Part shown: positions 17,780 to 26,621 of the stretch, piece by piece
Layout: each line of letters starts with the position of its first letter
Numbering within the stretch: the first letter of the stretch is position 1
Assembly (NCBI GenBank): GCA_946616365.1
Contig: CAMOIX010000015.1
Span: 1-50,610 of the forward strand
From: AC2028 sp002373595
GTDB lineage: Bacteria > Bacillota > Clostridia > Lachnospirales > Lachnospiraceae
Reading direction: 5' to 3'
Length of the DNA stretch: 50,610 nt
Made by a program: the position numbers and the translations under genes
The notes under the pieces: model-generated
What the model was told of the DNA's origin: nothing
Database searches by the model: none
Seen by the model: the letters and a program-made list of their open reading frames with translations, nothing else

Positions 17780-18695
17780 CGAGATCATTGCAGACAATGC
17801 AAATGATGCGACTGTTGAAAAGAAAGAGAAGAAGAGTATCATCGACCGCGAGACCGGACGCCTTAAGAAAGGCTTCCTGAGCGGTGCTGTGCTCAAGAAT
17901 ATAGCGATCGTTACCATGTTCATCGATCATTTCGCAGCTTCGATATTTGAATCGATGCTGAAGATCATGTTCGTTGATGACGGATACGGCAATATCATTG
18001 ATCTCAATGGAGCTCTTCTGAAAGAGCAGATAATGAAGACAGCTCCCTGGTTCTGGATGGACTGGATGGGTGATCCGCAGATACTCCTGACTGTAGATCT
18101 GATCTTACGAAAAATAGGTCGTATAGCATTTCCGATATTCTGCTTCTTTCTCATCGAAGGATTCAAGCATACGAGAAGTAAGCTTAAGTATGCGATCAGA
18201 CTCGGCATTTTCGCACTTGTATCGGAGATCCCGTTTGACATGGCATTGATGGGCAATACATTTGAATTCATACATCAGAATGTATTCTTTACTTTGCTGA
18301 TCGCACTGCTTGGAATGTGGGCTCTTTCTGAGATAGAAAAGAAATTCACGGATCCTGCTACGGGCAAGATCAAGTGGTACGGAAGGCTCGCGCTTGCTGC
18401 AACTACCATAGCAGCATGCCTTATCAGTCTCTGGCTCCGCACCGACTATGAACTTGTAGGAGTTGCATTCATACTTATCATGTATTTCTTCAGACACAAT
18501 ATCATCGCAGAGAATGTAGCCGGCGGTATCGCGTTCTGCGCAGTTACTTCGGAGATACCGACTGCGCAGCTTGGACTTGCTGCATGTACATTCTATAACG
18601 GAAAGCGCGGAAGACAGAATAAATTCTTCTTCTACATATTCTATCCCGCACATCTCCTTCTGCTCGCATTGTTCAGAATGTATCTTGGAATCTGA
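17745..18695 (+). CDS. TraX family membrane protein
   Basis: A 316-residue multi-pass membrane protein of the TraX family (named for the F-plasmid pilin acetylase but common on Firmicute chromosomes). After a charged N-terminus of about 45 residues, hydrophobic segments follow; family phrases are IAIVTMFIDHFAA, GRIAFPIFCFFLIEGF and the downstream ALVSEIPFDMAL. The start is taken as 17745, inside the end of engB, because GAGGAG precedes it; a longer frame from 17691 lacks a site. The overlap of 35 bases with engB implies coupled translation. Chromosomal function is unknown; acyl transfer to an extracytoplasmic target is only an inference from TraX. Confidence 0.82.
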   Translation: MESSNQSLQENNEIIADNANDATVEKKEKKSIIDRETGRLKKGFLSGAVLKNIAIVTMFIDHFAASIFESMLKIMFVDDGYGNIIDLNGALLKEQIMKTAPWFWMDWMGDPQILLTVDLILRKIGRIAFPIFCFFLIEGFKHTRSKLKYAIRLGIFALVSEIPFDMALMGNTFEFIHQNVFFTLLIALLGMWALSEIEKKFTDPATGKIKWYGRLALAATTIAACLISLWLRTDYELVGVAFILIMYFFRHNIIAENVAGGIAFCAVTSEIPTAQLGLAACTFYNGKRGRQNKFFFYIFYPAHLLLLALFRMYLGI

Positions 18696-18730
18696 TCACG
18701 AACTTAGCAGCAGAGCGCTGTGTCTTAAAA

Positions 18731-18778
18731 AGTATAGAGCGTTAGAAGTATAAACCGTTAGAAGTATAGAGCGTTAGT
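18731..18778. repeat. Three tandem 16-base repeats
   Basis: Units AGTATAGAGCGTTAGA (18731-18746), AGTATAAACCGTTAGA (18747-18762) and AGTATAGAGCGTTAGT (18763-18778) lie back to back between the TraX gene and the shared terminator. No coding role is apparent. Confidence 0.85.
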
Positions 18779-18802
18779 ATTCTGAAAAATATTTGCAAAG
18801 AA

Positions 18803-18828
18803 AAAGCGGATCCGAAAGGATCCGCTTT
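18803..18828 (-). terminator. Terminator between cold-shock gene and TraX gene
   Basis: A perfect 11-pair stem (AAAGCGGATCC, GAAA loop, GGATCCGCTTT). Read on the minus strand it is followed by TTCTTTGC after the T-rich arm, a good intrinsic terminator for the cold-shock gene; it may also stop plus-strand transcripts. Confidence 0.8.
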
Positions 18829-18879
18829 GGTTACTGTCTGGATTAGTACGGTAGTATTATTCCAAACTGTGTGGTTAAC

Positions 18880-19092
18880 TTACTTTACGACGGTAACGTT
18901 TACTGCACGCTCCTTGCCCTTTGCCTCATCAACCTCGATATCGAAGGTAACGGTCGCTCCCTCATCGAGAGTCTTGTAACCATCGGAGTTGATGCCTGAG
19001 AAGTGTACGAATACATCTTTTCCATCAGCTTCGCTGGTGATGAATCCGTAACCCTTCTGCGCGTTAAACCACTTAACAGTACCCTTGTTCAT
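18880..19092 (-). CDS. Cold shock protein (CspA family)
   Basis: A 70-residue single cold-shock domain that binds single-stranded RNA/DNA. RNP1 is KGYGFIT (13-19) and RNP2 is VFVHFS (27-32); the opening MNKGTVKWFN and the ending KGKERAVNVTVV are canonical. GGAGG lies before ATG. It has its own promoter with a palindrome in the spacer, and a strong terminator, so it is a single-gene unit. The leader of about 40 bases is short for a thermosensing Csp leader, so classic cold induction through a long 5' UTR is not evident. Confidence 0.96.
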   Translation of the reverse strand: MNKGTVKWFNAQKGYGFITSEADGKDVFVHFSGINSDGYKTLDEGATVTFDIEVDEAKGKERAVNVTVVK

Positions 19093-19137
19093 TCTGGTGC
19101 CTCCTTAAAATCTGAGCTCGTATGCAAGCCCGTGAAC

Positions 19138-19165
19138 ATAATACGTGTATGCAATTCATACACAA
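19138..19165 (-). promoter_or_regulatory. Cold-shock gene promoter with operator-like palindrome
   Basis: On the minus strand, TTGTGT (19165-19160), a 16-base spacer and TATTAT (19143-19138). The palindrome GTGTATG-CAATT-CATACAC at 19145-19163 has perfect seven-base arms and lies between and over the -35 and spacer, where a repressor would block polymerase. Confidence 0.55.
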
Positions 19166-19228
19166 ACTTATTCTAGCACCGCAAATACTGTGTGTCAACG
19201 CATTTATTAAAGTTTCGTAAATTACATC

Positions 19229-19256
19229 TTGACTTTTTGTTTTTGCGTGTTATAGT
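19229..19256 (+). promoter_or_regulatory. Upstream clpB promoter (P1)
   Basis: TTGACT at 19229-19234, 16-base spacer, TATAGT at 19251-19256. It would give a leader of about 60 bases. No CIRCE or clear CtsR box is seen near it. Confidence 0.55.
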
Positions 19257-19270
19257 ACGTATAGAACAGA

Positions 19271-19299
19271 TTGACATATATCCCATTCTGTCTGATAAT
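19271..19299 (+). promoter_or_regulatory. Downstream clpB promoter (P2)
   Basis: Consensus TTGACA at 19271-19276, 17-base spacer, GATAAT at 19294-19299, then GAAGGTGA and the ATG at 19325. This is the better match of the two tandem promoters. Confidence 0.7.
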
Positions 19300-19324
19300 A
19301 ATAAAGTTGAAAGAAGGTGATATT

Positions 19325-21913
19325 ATGAATATACAAAAGTTTACGCAGAAGTCAGTCGAAGCCATCAACGGATGCGACAGTCTGGCGAATGAATACGGTA
19401 ATCAGGAGATAGGACAGGAGCACCTTCTTGTCTCTCTCTTAAGACTCGATGACAGTCTTATACTTAAGCTCATCGAGCGTATGGAGATCAACAAGGAACA
19501 CTTCGTTAATAAGGCTGAAGAGTACCTTTCCAAATGCACCAAAGTATCCGGTGCGAATATCCAGGTATACGTTAACCAGGAATTGAATAAAGTACTCACC
19601 TCCGCAGAGGATGAGGCCAAGGCGATGGGAGATGATTATGTCTCCGTAGAGCACCTTTTCCTTTCGATGATCAAGTATCCCGGTAAGTCGATGAAAGCGA
19701 TGTTTTCCGAGTACGGAATTACGCGCGACAGATTCCTGGGAGCACTTGCCACCGTGCGCGGCAATCAGCGTGTTACCAATGACAATCCCGAGGCTACTTA
19801 CGATACACTTGAGAAGTACGGACAGGAGCTTGTAGAGAAAGCCAGAAGCGGTAAACTCGATCCCGTCATCGGCAGGGACAGTGAGATAAGGAGCGCGATA
19901 CAGATCCTTTCGCGCAAGACCAAGAATAACCCCGTTCTCATCGGTGAGCCCGGTGTAGGTAAGACCGCAGTCGTAGAGGGACTTGCACAGCGTATCGTGC
20001 GCGGTGATGTGCCCAGTGCACTTCAGAATAAAAAGATTTTTGCACTTGATATGGGTGCTCTCGTAGCCGGTGCGAAGTACAGAGGAGAGTTCGAGGAGAG
20101 ATTAAAGGCTGTCCTCGAAGATGTAAAGGGCAGTAACGGAGAGATCATTCTCTTTATCGATGAGCTGCATACCATCGTGGGTGCGGGCAAGTCTGACGGT
20201 GCGCTTGATGCCGGCAATATGCTCAAGCCCATGCTCGCAAGGGGTGAGCTTCACTGCATAGGTGCGACCACTCTCGATGAGTACAGACAGTATATTGAGA
20301 AAGACTCCGCGCTTGAGAGACGTTTCCAGCCCGTGCTCGTAGACGAGCCTTCCGTCGAGGATACGATATCCATTCTCCGTGGTATCAAGGAGAGATATGA
20401 AGTCTATCACGGTGTTAAGATAATGGACAATGCTCTTGTGTCCGCAGCCGTTCTTTCCAACAGATATATCAGCGACCGTTTCCTTCCTGATAAGGCTATA
20501 GACCTTGTGGATGAGGCATGTGCACTTATCAAGACCGAGATGGATTCGATGCCTGCAGAGCTCGATGAGATGAACAGAAAGATCATGCAGCTCGAGATCG
20601 AGGAGACGGCTCTTAAGAAAGAGGACGATAAATTAAGCACCGAGAGACTTGCCAATCTGCAGAAGGAACTCGCCGACCTGCGTGAGGAATTTGCGGGTAA
20701 GAAAGCTCAGTGGGACAATGAGAAGAATGCGGCAAATAAACTCTCTGATTTAAGAAGTGAGATAGACCGCGTAAATACCGAGATCCAGATCGCACAGCGC
20801 GAGGGCAATCTCGAGAAGGCTGCGGAGCTTTCATACGGCACGCTTCCTGAACTCAGGAAGCAGCTCGAGATGGCAGAGGAGACAGGCAGTGAGGATGAGA
20901 CAAAGCTTGTCCACGAGAGAGTATCCGAGGAGGAGATATCCCAGATAGTTTCCAGATGGACGGGTATACCTGTTGCCAAACTTACCGAGAGTGAGAGAGC
21001 AAAGACTCTTCATCTCGATGATGAACTTCACAAGAGAGTCATGGGACAGGATGAAGCGGTCACCAAGGTTACAGAGTCCATCATCCGTTCCAAGGCAGGT
21101 ATCAAGGATCCTTCCAAGCCCATCGGATCGTTCCTTTTCCTGGGACCCACCGGTGTAGGTAAGACAGAGCTTGCCAAGTCACTTGCGGCTGCGCTCTTTG
21201 ATGATGAGAATAATATGGTCCGTATAGATATGAGTGAGTATATGGAGAAATTCTCCGTATCGAGACTCATCGGAGCGCCTCCCGGATATGTAGGATATGA
21301 GGAGGGCGGACAGCTCACCGAGGCAGTGCGCCGTAAGCCCTACAGCGTTGTGCTTTTCGATGAGATAGAGAAGGCCCACCCCGATGTGTTCAATGTGCTC
21401 CTGCAGGTACTTGATGACGGTCGTGTGACCGATTCACAGGGACGCACCGTGGACTTCAAGAATACCATACTGATAATGACATCCAATATAGGAGCGCAGT
21501 ATCTCCTTGAGGGAATAAATGAGGACGGCGAGATAGAAGAGGATGCGAGAGAGTCCGTTACCGAGGAGCTCCGTGCGCATTTCAGACCCGAGTTCTTAAA
21601 CAGGCTTGATGAGACCATATTCTTCAAGCCCCTTACCAAGGACAATCTCTCGGGCATTGTTAATCTCATCGTTTCGGATCTCAATAAGCGCCTTGCGGAC
21701 AGGTCCGTCAGCATCGAGATCACGCCCGAAGCTATGCAGTACATAGTAGACAATGCGTACGATCCCGTATACGGCGCGAGACCGCTTAAGAGATTCGTCC
21801 AGAAGCATGTGGAGACGCTTTCCGCACGCCTCATCCTCGAGGACAAGGTAGGCGAAGGCGACACGATCCTCATAGACCTTAAGGATGGTGAACTCACGGC
21901 AGGAGTAAAATGA
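19325..21913 (+). CDS. clpB: ClpB disaggregase
   Basis: Two-ring AAA+ chaperone that rescues aggregated proteins with DnaK. Order: Clp N domain (residues 1-145, two repeats), first AAA+ module with Walker A GEPGVGKT (about 200-207) and Walker B LFIDELH, a coiled-coil middle domain (about 400-520, rich in KKEDDK/LQKELADL heptads), second AAA+ module with GPTGVGKT (about 605-612), FDEIEKAHPDV and the GYVGYEEGG pore region, and the C-terminal small domain. The long middle domain and lack of an IGF-type ClpP loop favour ClpB over ClpA/C. Start 19325 has AAGGTGA upstream; the longer frame from 19271 would begin inside promoter P2. Length 862 is normal. Confidence 0.95.
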   Translation: MNIQKFTQKSVEAINGCDSLANEYGNQEIGQEHLLVSLLRLDDSLILKLIERMEINKEHFVNKAEEYLSKCTKVSGANIQVYVNQELNKVLTSAEDEAKAMGDDYVSVEHLFLSMIKYPGKSMKAMFSEYGITRDRFLGALATVRGNQRVTNDNPEATYDTLEKYGQELVEKARSGKLDPVIGRDSEIRSAIQILSRKTKNNPVLIGEPGVGKTAVVEGLAQRIVRGDVPSALQNKKIFALDMGALVAGAKYRGEFEERLKAVLEDVKGSNGEIILFIDELHTIVGAGKSDGALDAGNMLKPMLARGELHCIGATTLDEYRQYIEKDSALERRFQPVLVDEPSVEDTISILRGIKERYEVYHGVKIMDNALVSAAVLSNRYISDRFLPDKAIDLVDEACALIKTEMDSMPAELDEMNRKIMQLEIEETALKKEDDKLSTERLANLQKELADLREEFAGKKAQWDNEKNAANKLSDLRSEIDRVNTEIQIAQREGNLEKAAELSYGTLPELRKQLEMAEETGSEDETKLVHERVSEEEISQIVSRWTGIPVAKLTESERAKTLHLDDELHKRVMGQDEAVTKVTESIIRSKAGIKDPSKPIGSFLFLGPTGVGKTELAKSLAAALFDDENNMVRIDMSEYMEKFSVSRLIGAPPGYVGYEEGGQLTEAVRRKPYSVVLFDEIEKAHPDVFNVLLQVLDDGRVTDSQGRTVDFKNTILIMTSNIGAQYLLEGINEDGEIEEDARESVTEELRAHFRPEFLNRLDETIFFKPLTKDNLSGIVNLIVSDLNKRLADRSVSIEITPEAMQYIVDNAYDPVYGARPLKRFVQKHVETLSARLILEDKVGEGDTILIDLKDGELTAGVK

Positions 21914-21926
21914 TTGGGATATTTTT

Positions 21927-21932
21927 GATAAT
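21927..21932 (+). promoter_or_regulatory. -10-like hexamer nine bases before a start codon
   Basis: GATAAT is followed by nine bases and the ATG at 21942, with no Shine-Dalgarno in between. No good -35 is seen 17 bases upstream, so promoter identity is tentative. It shares this spacing with five other genes here. Confidence 0.35.
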
Positions 21933-21941
21933 AAAGCCGGT

Positions 21942-23627
21942 ATGAACAAATCCATATACAGACAAGTTGCAGACCTTATAAAAAATAAGATTTACCTAAT
22001 CATTCTATGCCTGGCCTCGGTGGCGGCGTATGGATATGAGTGGTTTCATATCGGAATAGGAATGGATGACACTGCCGTAAAACTCTATTTTGATGACGGA
22101 CTTGCTCCATATGTAGGGAGATGGACGGTTTTTCTTATTAACAAATTGTTATTTGGCGCATTGTCTAAGGCATCACCGATCATTACGGACTTTTTAGGTG
22201 TAGTGATCTTGGCTTTGGCTGCTACACTGTGGTGTGCTCTATGGAAAAGTAAGATCGGAAATAAATATGTTCTGCCGGGATATGTCTTTGGACTGATAGC
22301 GGCGATATTTGTGACCTGTCCGATCATAAGTGAAGTATACATATATCAGCTTCACAATGGAATTTGCATGGGATACGCGCTGGTGGCAATTGCTCTTTAC
22401 CATTCTGATAGGCTTGTATGTTCCTCTTCGAACGATTCGGCAAAAGGAAAGATTAAGGACTTCGTCTGTGCGATAACAGCCCTGACGGTGGCTACCGGAT
22501 GTTATGAGTCTTTTATGTTGGTGTATGTCCTGGGAGCAATCACCCTCTTTATATTTAAGATACTTTGCGAAGAAGGCAGCAGGGAAGCACGCAATCGAGG
22601 TTTTATCCTATGGTTATTTGTCGGAACGGGAGAAATAGTGCTGTCAATCGCTGCAAGAGCGTTGATTCTGAATCTTGTGAAATGTTTATATAATGCAGAC
22701 AGCTTTGCTTCGTATGACGTATTATACAGGCATGTTTTTGGAGATAATCTTTCTTCTGCTTCGGAATTTGGAATGACGCTAAAAAGGTTTATTTCGATGT
22801 ACTATCTGAATGCGCTGTTCTATCTTCCAATCACAATCTTGGCATTTTCCAGACTGACAATTCTTGTTTTTGCCTTATACATATCAGGAAAGAAAAGGAC
22901 CATCTATCCGATATTATGTATTTTTGTGATGTTCGGACTACCGGCATTTATGGCTGAGGTGGAAGGAACGGTTACAAAATATAGATCCGCGCAGTATATC
23001 CTTGTAACCGTTGCATTTGCTATGCTGATTTTATCTATAATGGTTAGCAGATTACCGAAAAAGGCAAATGTAATCTTGTGCGGTTTTATGACACTGTTGG
23101 TATTGGCTCAATGTGTCGATATAAACAGATGGTTTTATGTTGATTATGAAAAGTACGTTGATGCAAGAGAAGGAATCTATAATATTGCTGATGATCTTAA
23201 TAACGGATATGATACATCGAAGCCGGTGATATTTGTTGGGGCATACGATGTTCCGAAAAGTGTTATTAGGAATATCATTATTCCGTTTGATTCCGGTAGA
23301 TTCAGAATTTTGTGTTCGGTGACGGATCCAATAGATGTGCATTGGAAAGAAAAGTACTACAACCCTCTTGGTTACTGCTTTATGGAAACACCGCAAATAT
23401 CGATTTTGAGGTGGGGGTGTGACGCATTTAATCACACAAACGGTCAGATAATAGAGTTCTTAAGGATGCACGGGATAGACGAGTTCCATACGACTGATGA
23501 CAGGGAAGTGATAGAGAAGGCTCGGGAATATGGTTGGAATAATGATCTTCCTCCTGCCTTCGAGGATGGTTATATTACTGAGTTTGATGATTTTATTCTT
23601 GTTAATTTGGACAGGAAATACTATTGA
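21942..23627 (+). CDS. Multi-pass membrane glucosyltransferase-like protein (GtrII-like)
   Basis: A 561-residue protein with about ten hydrophobic spans. The N-terminal loop has GMDDTAVKLYFDDGLAPYVGRW, matching the acidic loop of the Glucos_trans_II (GtrII-like) family, which transfers sugar from a lipid-linked donor outside the membrane. The C-terminal roughly 130 residues are soluble and probably extracytoplasmic. Base composition is visibly richer in A/T and codon choice looser than in clpB upstream, suggesting horizontal transfer together with the next gene, which it overlaps by four bases. No Shine-Dalgarno precedes ATG. The acceptor is unknown; a wall or teichoic-type polymer is plausible. 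Confidence 0.7.
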   Translation: MNKSIYRQVADLIKNKIYLIILCLASVAAYGYEWFHIGIGMDDTAVKLYFDDGLAPYVGRWTVFLINKLLFGALSKASPIITDFLGVVILALAATLWCALWKSKIGNKYVLPGYVFGLIAAIFVTCPIISEVYIYQLHNGICMGYALVAIALYHSDRLVCSSSNDSAKGKIKDFVCAITALTVATGCYESFMLVYVLGAITLFIFKILCEEGSREARNRGFILWLFVGTGEIVLSIAARALILNLVKCLYNADSFASYDVLYRHVFGDNLSSASEFGMTLKRFISMYYLNALFYLPITILAFSRLTILVFALYISGKKRTIYPILCIFVMFGLPAFMAEVEGTVTKYRSAQYILVTVAFAMLILSIMVSRLPKKANVILCGFMTLLVLAQCVDINRWFYVDYEKYVDAREGIYNIADDLNNGYDTSKPVIFVGAYDVPKSVIRNIIIPFDSGRFRILCSVTDPIDVHWKEKYYNPLGYCFMETPQISILRWGCDAFNHTNGQIIEFLRMHGIDEFHTTDDREVIEKAREYGWNNDLPPAFEDGYITEFDDFILVNLDRKYY

Positions 23628-25117
23628 TGCCTGCAGAGAAAAATGAAGAGAAAAAACTTAAAGCAATAGCGCTAGGTTGTATATTTGCTTTAGTAATAGT
23701 GTTGATCCCTCTTATGATCCTGGGATTTTATGATTATCCCACAGCGGATGATTGGACACTGGGATTGTTTCTTCACCGGGCGGTTGCTCAGAAATCCGGG
23801 ATTGTCGGATGCTTTAAAGCAATATTCAGCGGGGTAAAGGAATATTATATTCTTGGAGAGTCACGTTTCTCGGCGGCGTTTTTCGGCTGTATCGTCCCAT
23901 CAGCGTGGGGGAGTGAGAAACTATACCACATAGTTCCTTTTTTTGTTCTGTGCGCCATTGTGTTGTGTGATTACATATTCTTTAATTCAATATTGAAGAA
24001 TAAGATTTATACATTGATCACTGTATCCGGATTCGTTATGATCAAGATACTTTGCGTCCCGTATCCGACGGAAAGCTTTTTCTGGTATGTTGGCGCAGTA
24101 AATTATACAGTTATAAACTCGTTATTTCTGATTTTTCTTGTTTTACTTTTTAACGTGATCAATTCGGATAGCAAGAATAGAGTAACTGCCGCTTTGAGAT
24201 ACTTTGTTTGTGTGTTGTTAGCAATCCTTATTGGTGGCAATAATTTTGGAACCTCTCTCATAGGTGTTAGTTTCCTGCTTTTGTTTACATTTGTTTTGGC
24301 TCTTACAGATAGAAAAAAACTTGTAAAGACATTGCCTGTTACGTTTGTTTTTTTGTTTTGTGTTTTTCTAAGTATATATGGGGGACGTAACGCGGCAAGA
24401 CTAACAGGCGAATACGGGGAGGTCAAAATAGGACCTTTGGAGGCCATTGTTGATTCAATCGTACACTCTGCCAAGGCTGTTTTGATTTTTACGGATTTAA
24501 AACTATTATTTCTTGTGATCGCTGTCATTCCTATGGTCATAGCATGTATAGACAGAAATGGTAATCTGAAGAAGTATTTTAGACTGCCGGGAGTGTTTTC
24601 GGTGGTATCATTTTTGATATATGCTTCCGAGGTTGTTTCAAATTTCTACATTGAAGGTGGCATACGTGGTGGAAGGATGGCGGATATTTACTTTTATAAT
24701 TTCATTACGATCATCTTGCTTAATGTGATTTATTGGTGTGGGTATTATGTGGCAAAAAAAGGAACCGGTGAGGGAAATGACCGTTTTTTGGGATTTCTGA
24801 TAAAGAGTAAAATGTATATATTTGTAGTCTTTGTTTTAGCCGCATTTTGTGTTTTTGGGATCCGTGATCTAAAACATAGTTCGAGCTATAGAGCAGGAGT
24901 ATGGCTTGCAAAGGGATATGCGCAGGACTATGGCAAACAATGGAAAGACAGGCTTACTGTCTTAAATGATAAAAATGTTTCTATCGTGACTTTTGACGCG
25001 CTGGATCAGTATACGGAAATGGTATATTATGCCGATTTCAGTACTGATCCTGATAATTGGTTTAATAAAGCTTGCGCCGAGTATTATGATAAGGAACAGG
25101 TAATTTTATCAGAGTAA
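23624..25117 (+). CDS. Multi-pass membrane protein, DUF6056/glucosyltransferase-like
   Basis: A 497-residue protein with about eleven hydrophobic spans. Its first extracytoplasmic loop contains DYPTADDWTLGLF and GESRFSAAFF, the Asp-rich signature seen in DUF6056 and related GT-C-like membrane glycosyltransferases. The ATG overlaps the stop of the previous gene (ATGATGCC context), so the two are a translationally coupled pair and may act together. The same A/T-rich character as its partner points to joint acquisition. It ends 31 bases before the MurL-like gene. Function is inferred from topology only. Confidence 0.6.
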   Translation: MMPAEKNEEKKLKAIALGCIFALVIVLIPLMILGFYDYPTADDWTLGLFLHRAVAQKSGIVGCFKAIFSGVKEYYILGESRFSAAFFGCIVPSAWGSEKLYHIVPFFVLCAIVLCDYIFFNSILKNKIYTLITVSGFVMIKILCVPYPTESFFWYVGAVNYTVINSLFLIFLVLLFNVINSDSKNRVTAALRYFVCVLLAILIGGNNFGTSLIGVSFLLLFTFVLALTDRKKLVKTLPVTFVFLFCVFLSIYGGRNAARLTGEYGEVKIGPLEAIVDSIVHSAKAVLIFTDLKLLFLVIAVIPMVIACIDRNGNLKKYFRLPGVFSVVSFLIYASEVVSNFYIEGGIRGGRMADIYFYNFITIILLNVIYWCGYYVAKKGTGEGNDRFLGFLIKSKMYIFVVFVLAAFCVFGIRDLKHSSSYRAGVWLAKGYAQDYGKQWKDRLTVLNDKNVSIVTFDALDQYTEMVYYADFSTDPDNWFNKACAEYYDKEQVILSE

Positions 25118-25148
25118 AGACTATTTTAAGTAGATAGAAGAGAAGAAT

Positions 25149-26621
25149 ATGTCAAAAAATGTATTTGAAGAATTAAGGAAAAAGCATAAGAGATTCATCT
25201 ACGAAGGATGTGACGTACATACCGAGAAGGGTGTGCTCTATGTGTCATACAGATTTGAGATAGAGGGACTCCGGAAGTTCGTATCCAAGTGGGAGTTCCC
25301 CTATTCTCATGTATATGGCAAAAAGCCCGGCGAAGATGAAGCAGTGCTCTGGGGAAGAGGGGATAATGCGGACAGCGATCCTATTCTCCGCAGGCTCATC
25401 CTGTCTCTCGGTATGGTGGAAGCGATCAGCTATTACAAGACCGCATGCCCCGAAGAATTCGAAATAAAAGCGGGAAAATTCACTGATAAGCAGCTTAAAT
25501 TCTGGAAGCATCTCTTCCATGACGGACTCGGAGAATTCCTGTATCTGAACGGAATAGATGATGTGACGGAGGATGAACTCCTGACATTTGCAGATGGGAC
25601 GGCGGGAGATGAGAATGCGGCCGACGGCCATGCGGACTCGCACAGCGCGAACGGAATGGCCGGGGATTGCAACTTACCCCTCCACGATCCTCGCTCGTAC
25701 CAAGGCTTCCTCGTACCCGTAGGCGGCGGTAAGGACTCCGTCGTGAGTCTCGAGCTCCTTAAAGGAGAGGATATCGTCACCTATGTCGTAAACGGCAATG
25801 AGACCACGAGAAATGTCATAGATGTATGTGATCACAAGTCGGGCGCATATACTGCGAAGAGGATCCTCGATAAGCAGATCATAGAACTCAATTCGCTTGG
25901 ATACCTGAACGGACACATTCCGTTCTCCGCCGTACTCGCATTTTCGGCCGTTATTTCGGCTTATCTTTCCGGCAGGAAATACATCGCTCTCTCCAACGAA
26001 AACAGCGCAAATGAGACCACAGTCAAAGGATCTTATGTAAACCATCAATACTCCAAGAGCTTTGAATTCGAGAGGGACTTCCGGGAGTATATCTCGGATC
26101 TCACCGATTCCGATATTCACTACTTCAGTTTCTTAAGACCCCTTGCCGAGATCCAGATCGCAGCCCTTTTCTCCGGATATACCGCATATCACAAGGCTTT
26201 CAGGAGCTGCAACAGGGGCAGCAAAGAGGGCATATGGTGCTGCGATTGCCCTAAGTGTCTTTTTGTCAATATAATACTCTTGCCCTTCCTGAATGACGCA
26301 GAAATACTGAATATCTTCGGAGAGAAGCTGCTTGACAAAGAGTCATTAGATAAGGATTTCCGTGAACTTACCGGAATAGACGAGAATAAACCATTCGAGT
26401 GTGTCGGAACGAGATCGGAGGTTCAGGCATCACTTTCATATTATGTTTCGCACGGCGGGAAGAGTTTACTCACCGAAAGATACATAGATTATGTAAACCA
26501 AACAGAAAGCTCTGCTCTTAATTGTATTTTACACAGCTGGAACGATGAGAACGGGGTTCCGGATGAGATAATTGACAGAGTAAGAGAAGGTCTGGATTCT
26601 TTTCTTAAGAGTTTTTCTTAA
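25149..26621 (+). CDS. murL: MurL-like UDP-MurNAc-L-Ala-L-Glu epimerase
   Basis: A 490-residue PP-loop protein. The ATP-binding loop is VPVGGGKDS (about 189-197), followed by SNENSANE (282-289), VNHQYSKSFEFE (297-308) and a Cys cluster WCCDCPKC (363-370) preceded by SCN. This matches my knowledge of MurL, first described in Xanthomonas oryzae, which uses ATP to epimerise the terminal L-Glu of UDP-MurNAc-L-Ala-L-Glu to D-Glu. In known cases its gene is next to murD2; here a MurD2-like gene lies 1.75 kb downstream. An acidic low-complexity insert (about 148-180) links the N-terminal domain to the PP-loop domain. GAAGAGAAG precedes ATG. Its end overlaps the convergent gene by 17 bases. Another PP-loop amide-bond or sulfur-transfer enzyme is the main alternative. 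Confidence 0.72.
   Translation: MSKNVFEELRKKHKRFIYEGCDVHTEKGVLYVSYRFEIEGLRKFVSKWEFPYSHVYGKKPGEDEAVLWGRGDNADSDPILRRLILSLGMVEAISYYKTACPEEFEIKAGKFTDKQLKFWKHLFHDGLGEFLYLNGIDDVTEDELLTFADGTAGDENAADGHADSHSANGMAGDCNLPLHDPRSYQGFLVPVGGGKDSVVSLELLKGEDIVTYVVNGNETTRNVIDVCDHKSGAYTAKRILDKQIIELNSLGYLNGHIPFSAVLAFSAVISAYLSGRKYIALSNENSANETTVKGSYVNHQYSKSFEFERDFREYISDLTDSDIHYFSFLRPLAEIQIAALFSGYTAYHKAFRSCNRGSKEGIWCCDCPKCLFVNIILLPFLNDAEILNIFGEKLLDKESLDKDFRELTGIDENKPFECVGTRSEVQASLSYYVSHGGKSLLTERYIDYVNQTESSALNCILHSWNDENGVPDEIIDRVREGLDSFLKSFS

Noticed and set aside
19200..19324. CIRCE or CtsR operator before clpB
   Set aside because: No TTAGCACTC/GAGTGCTAA repeat and no convincing GGTCAAA tandem; only sigma-A-like promoters are visible.
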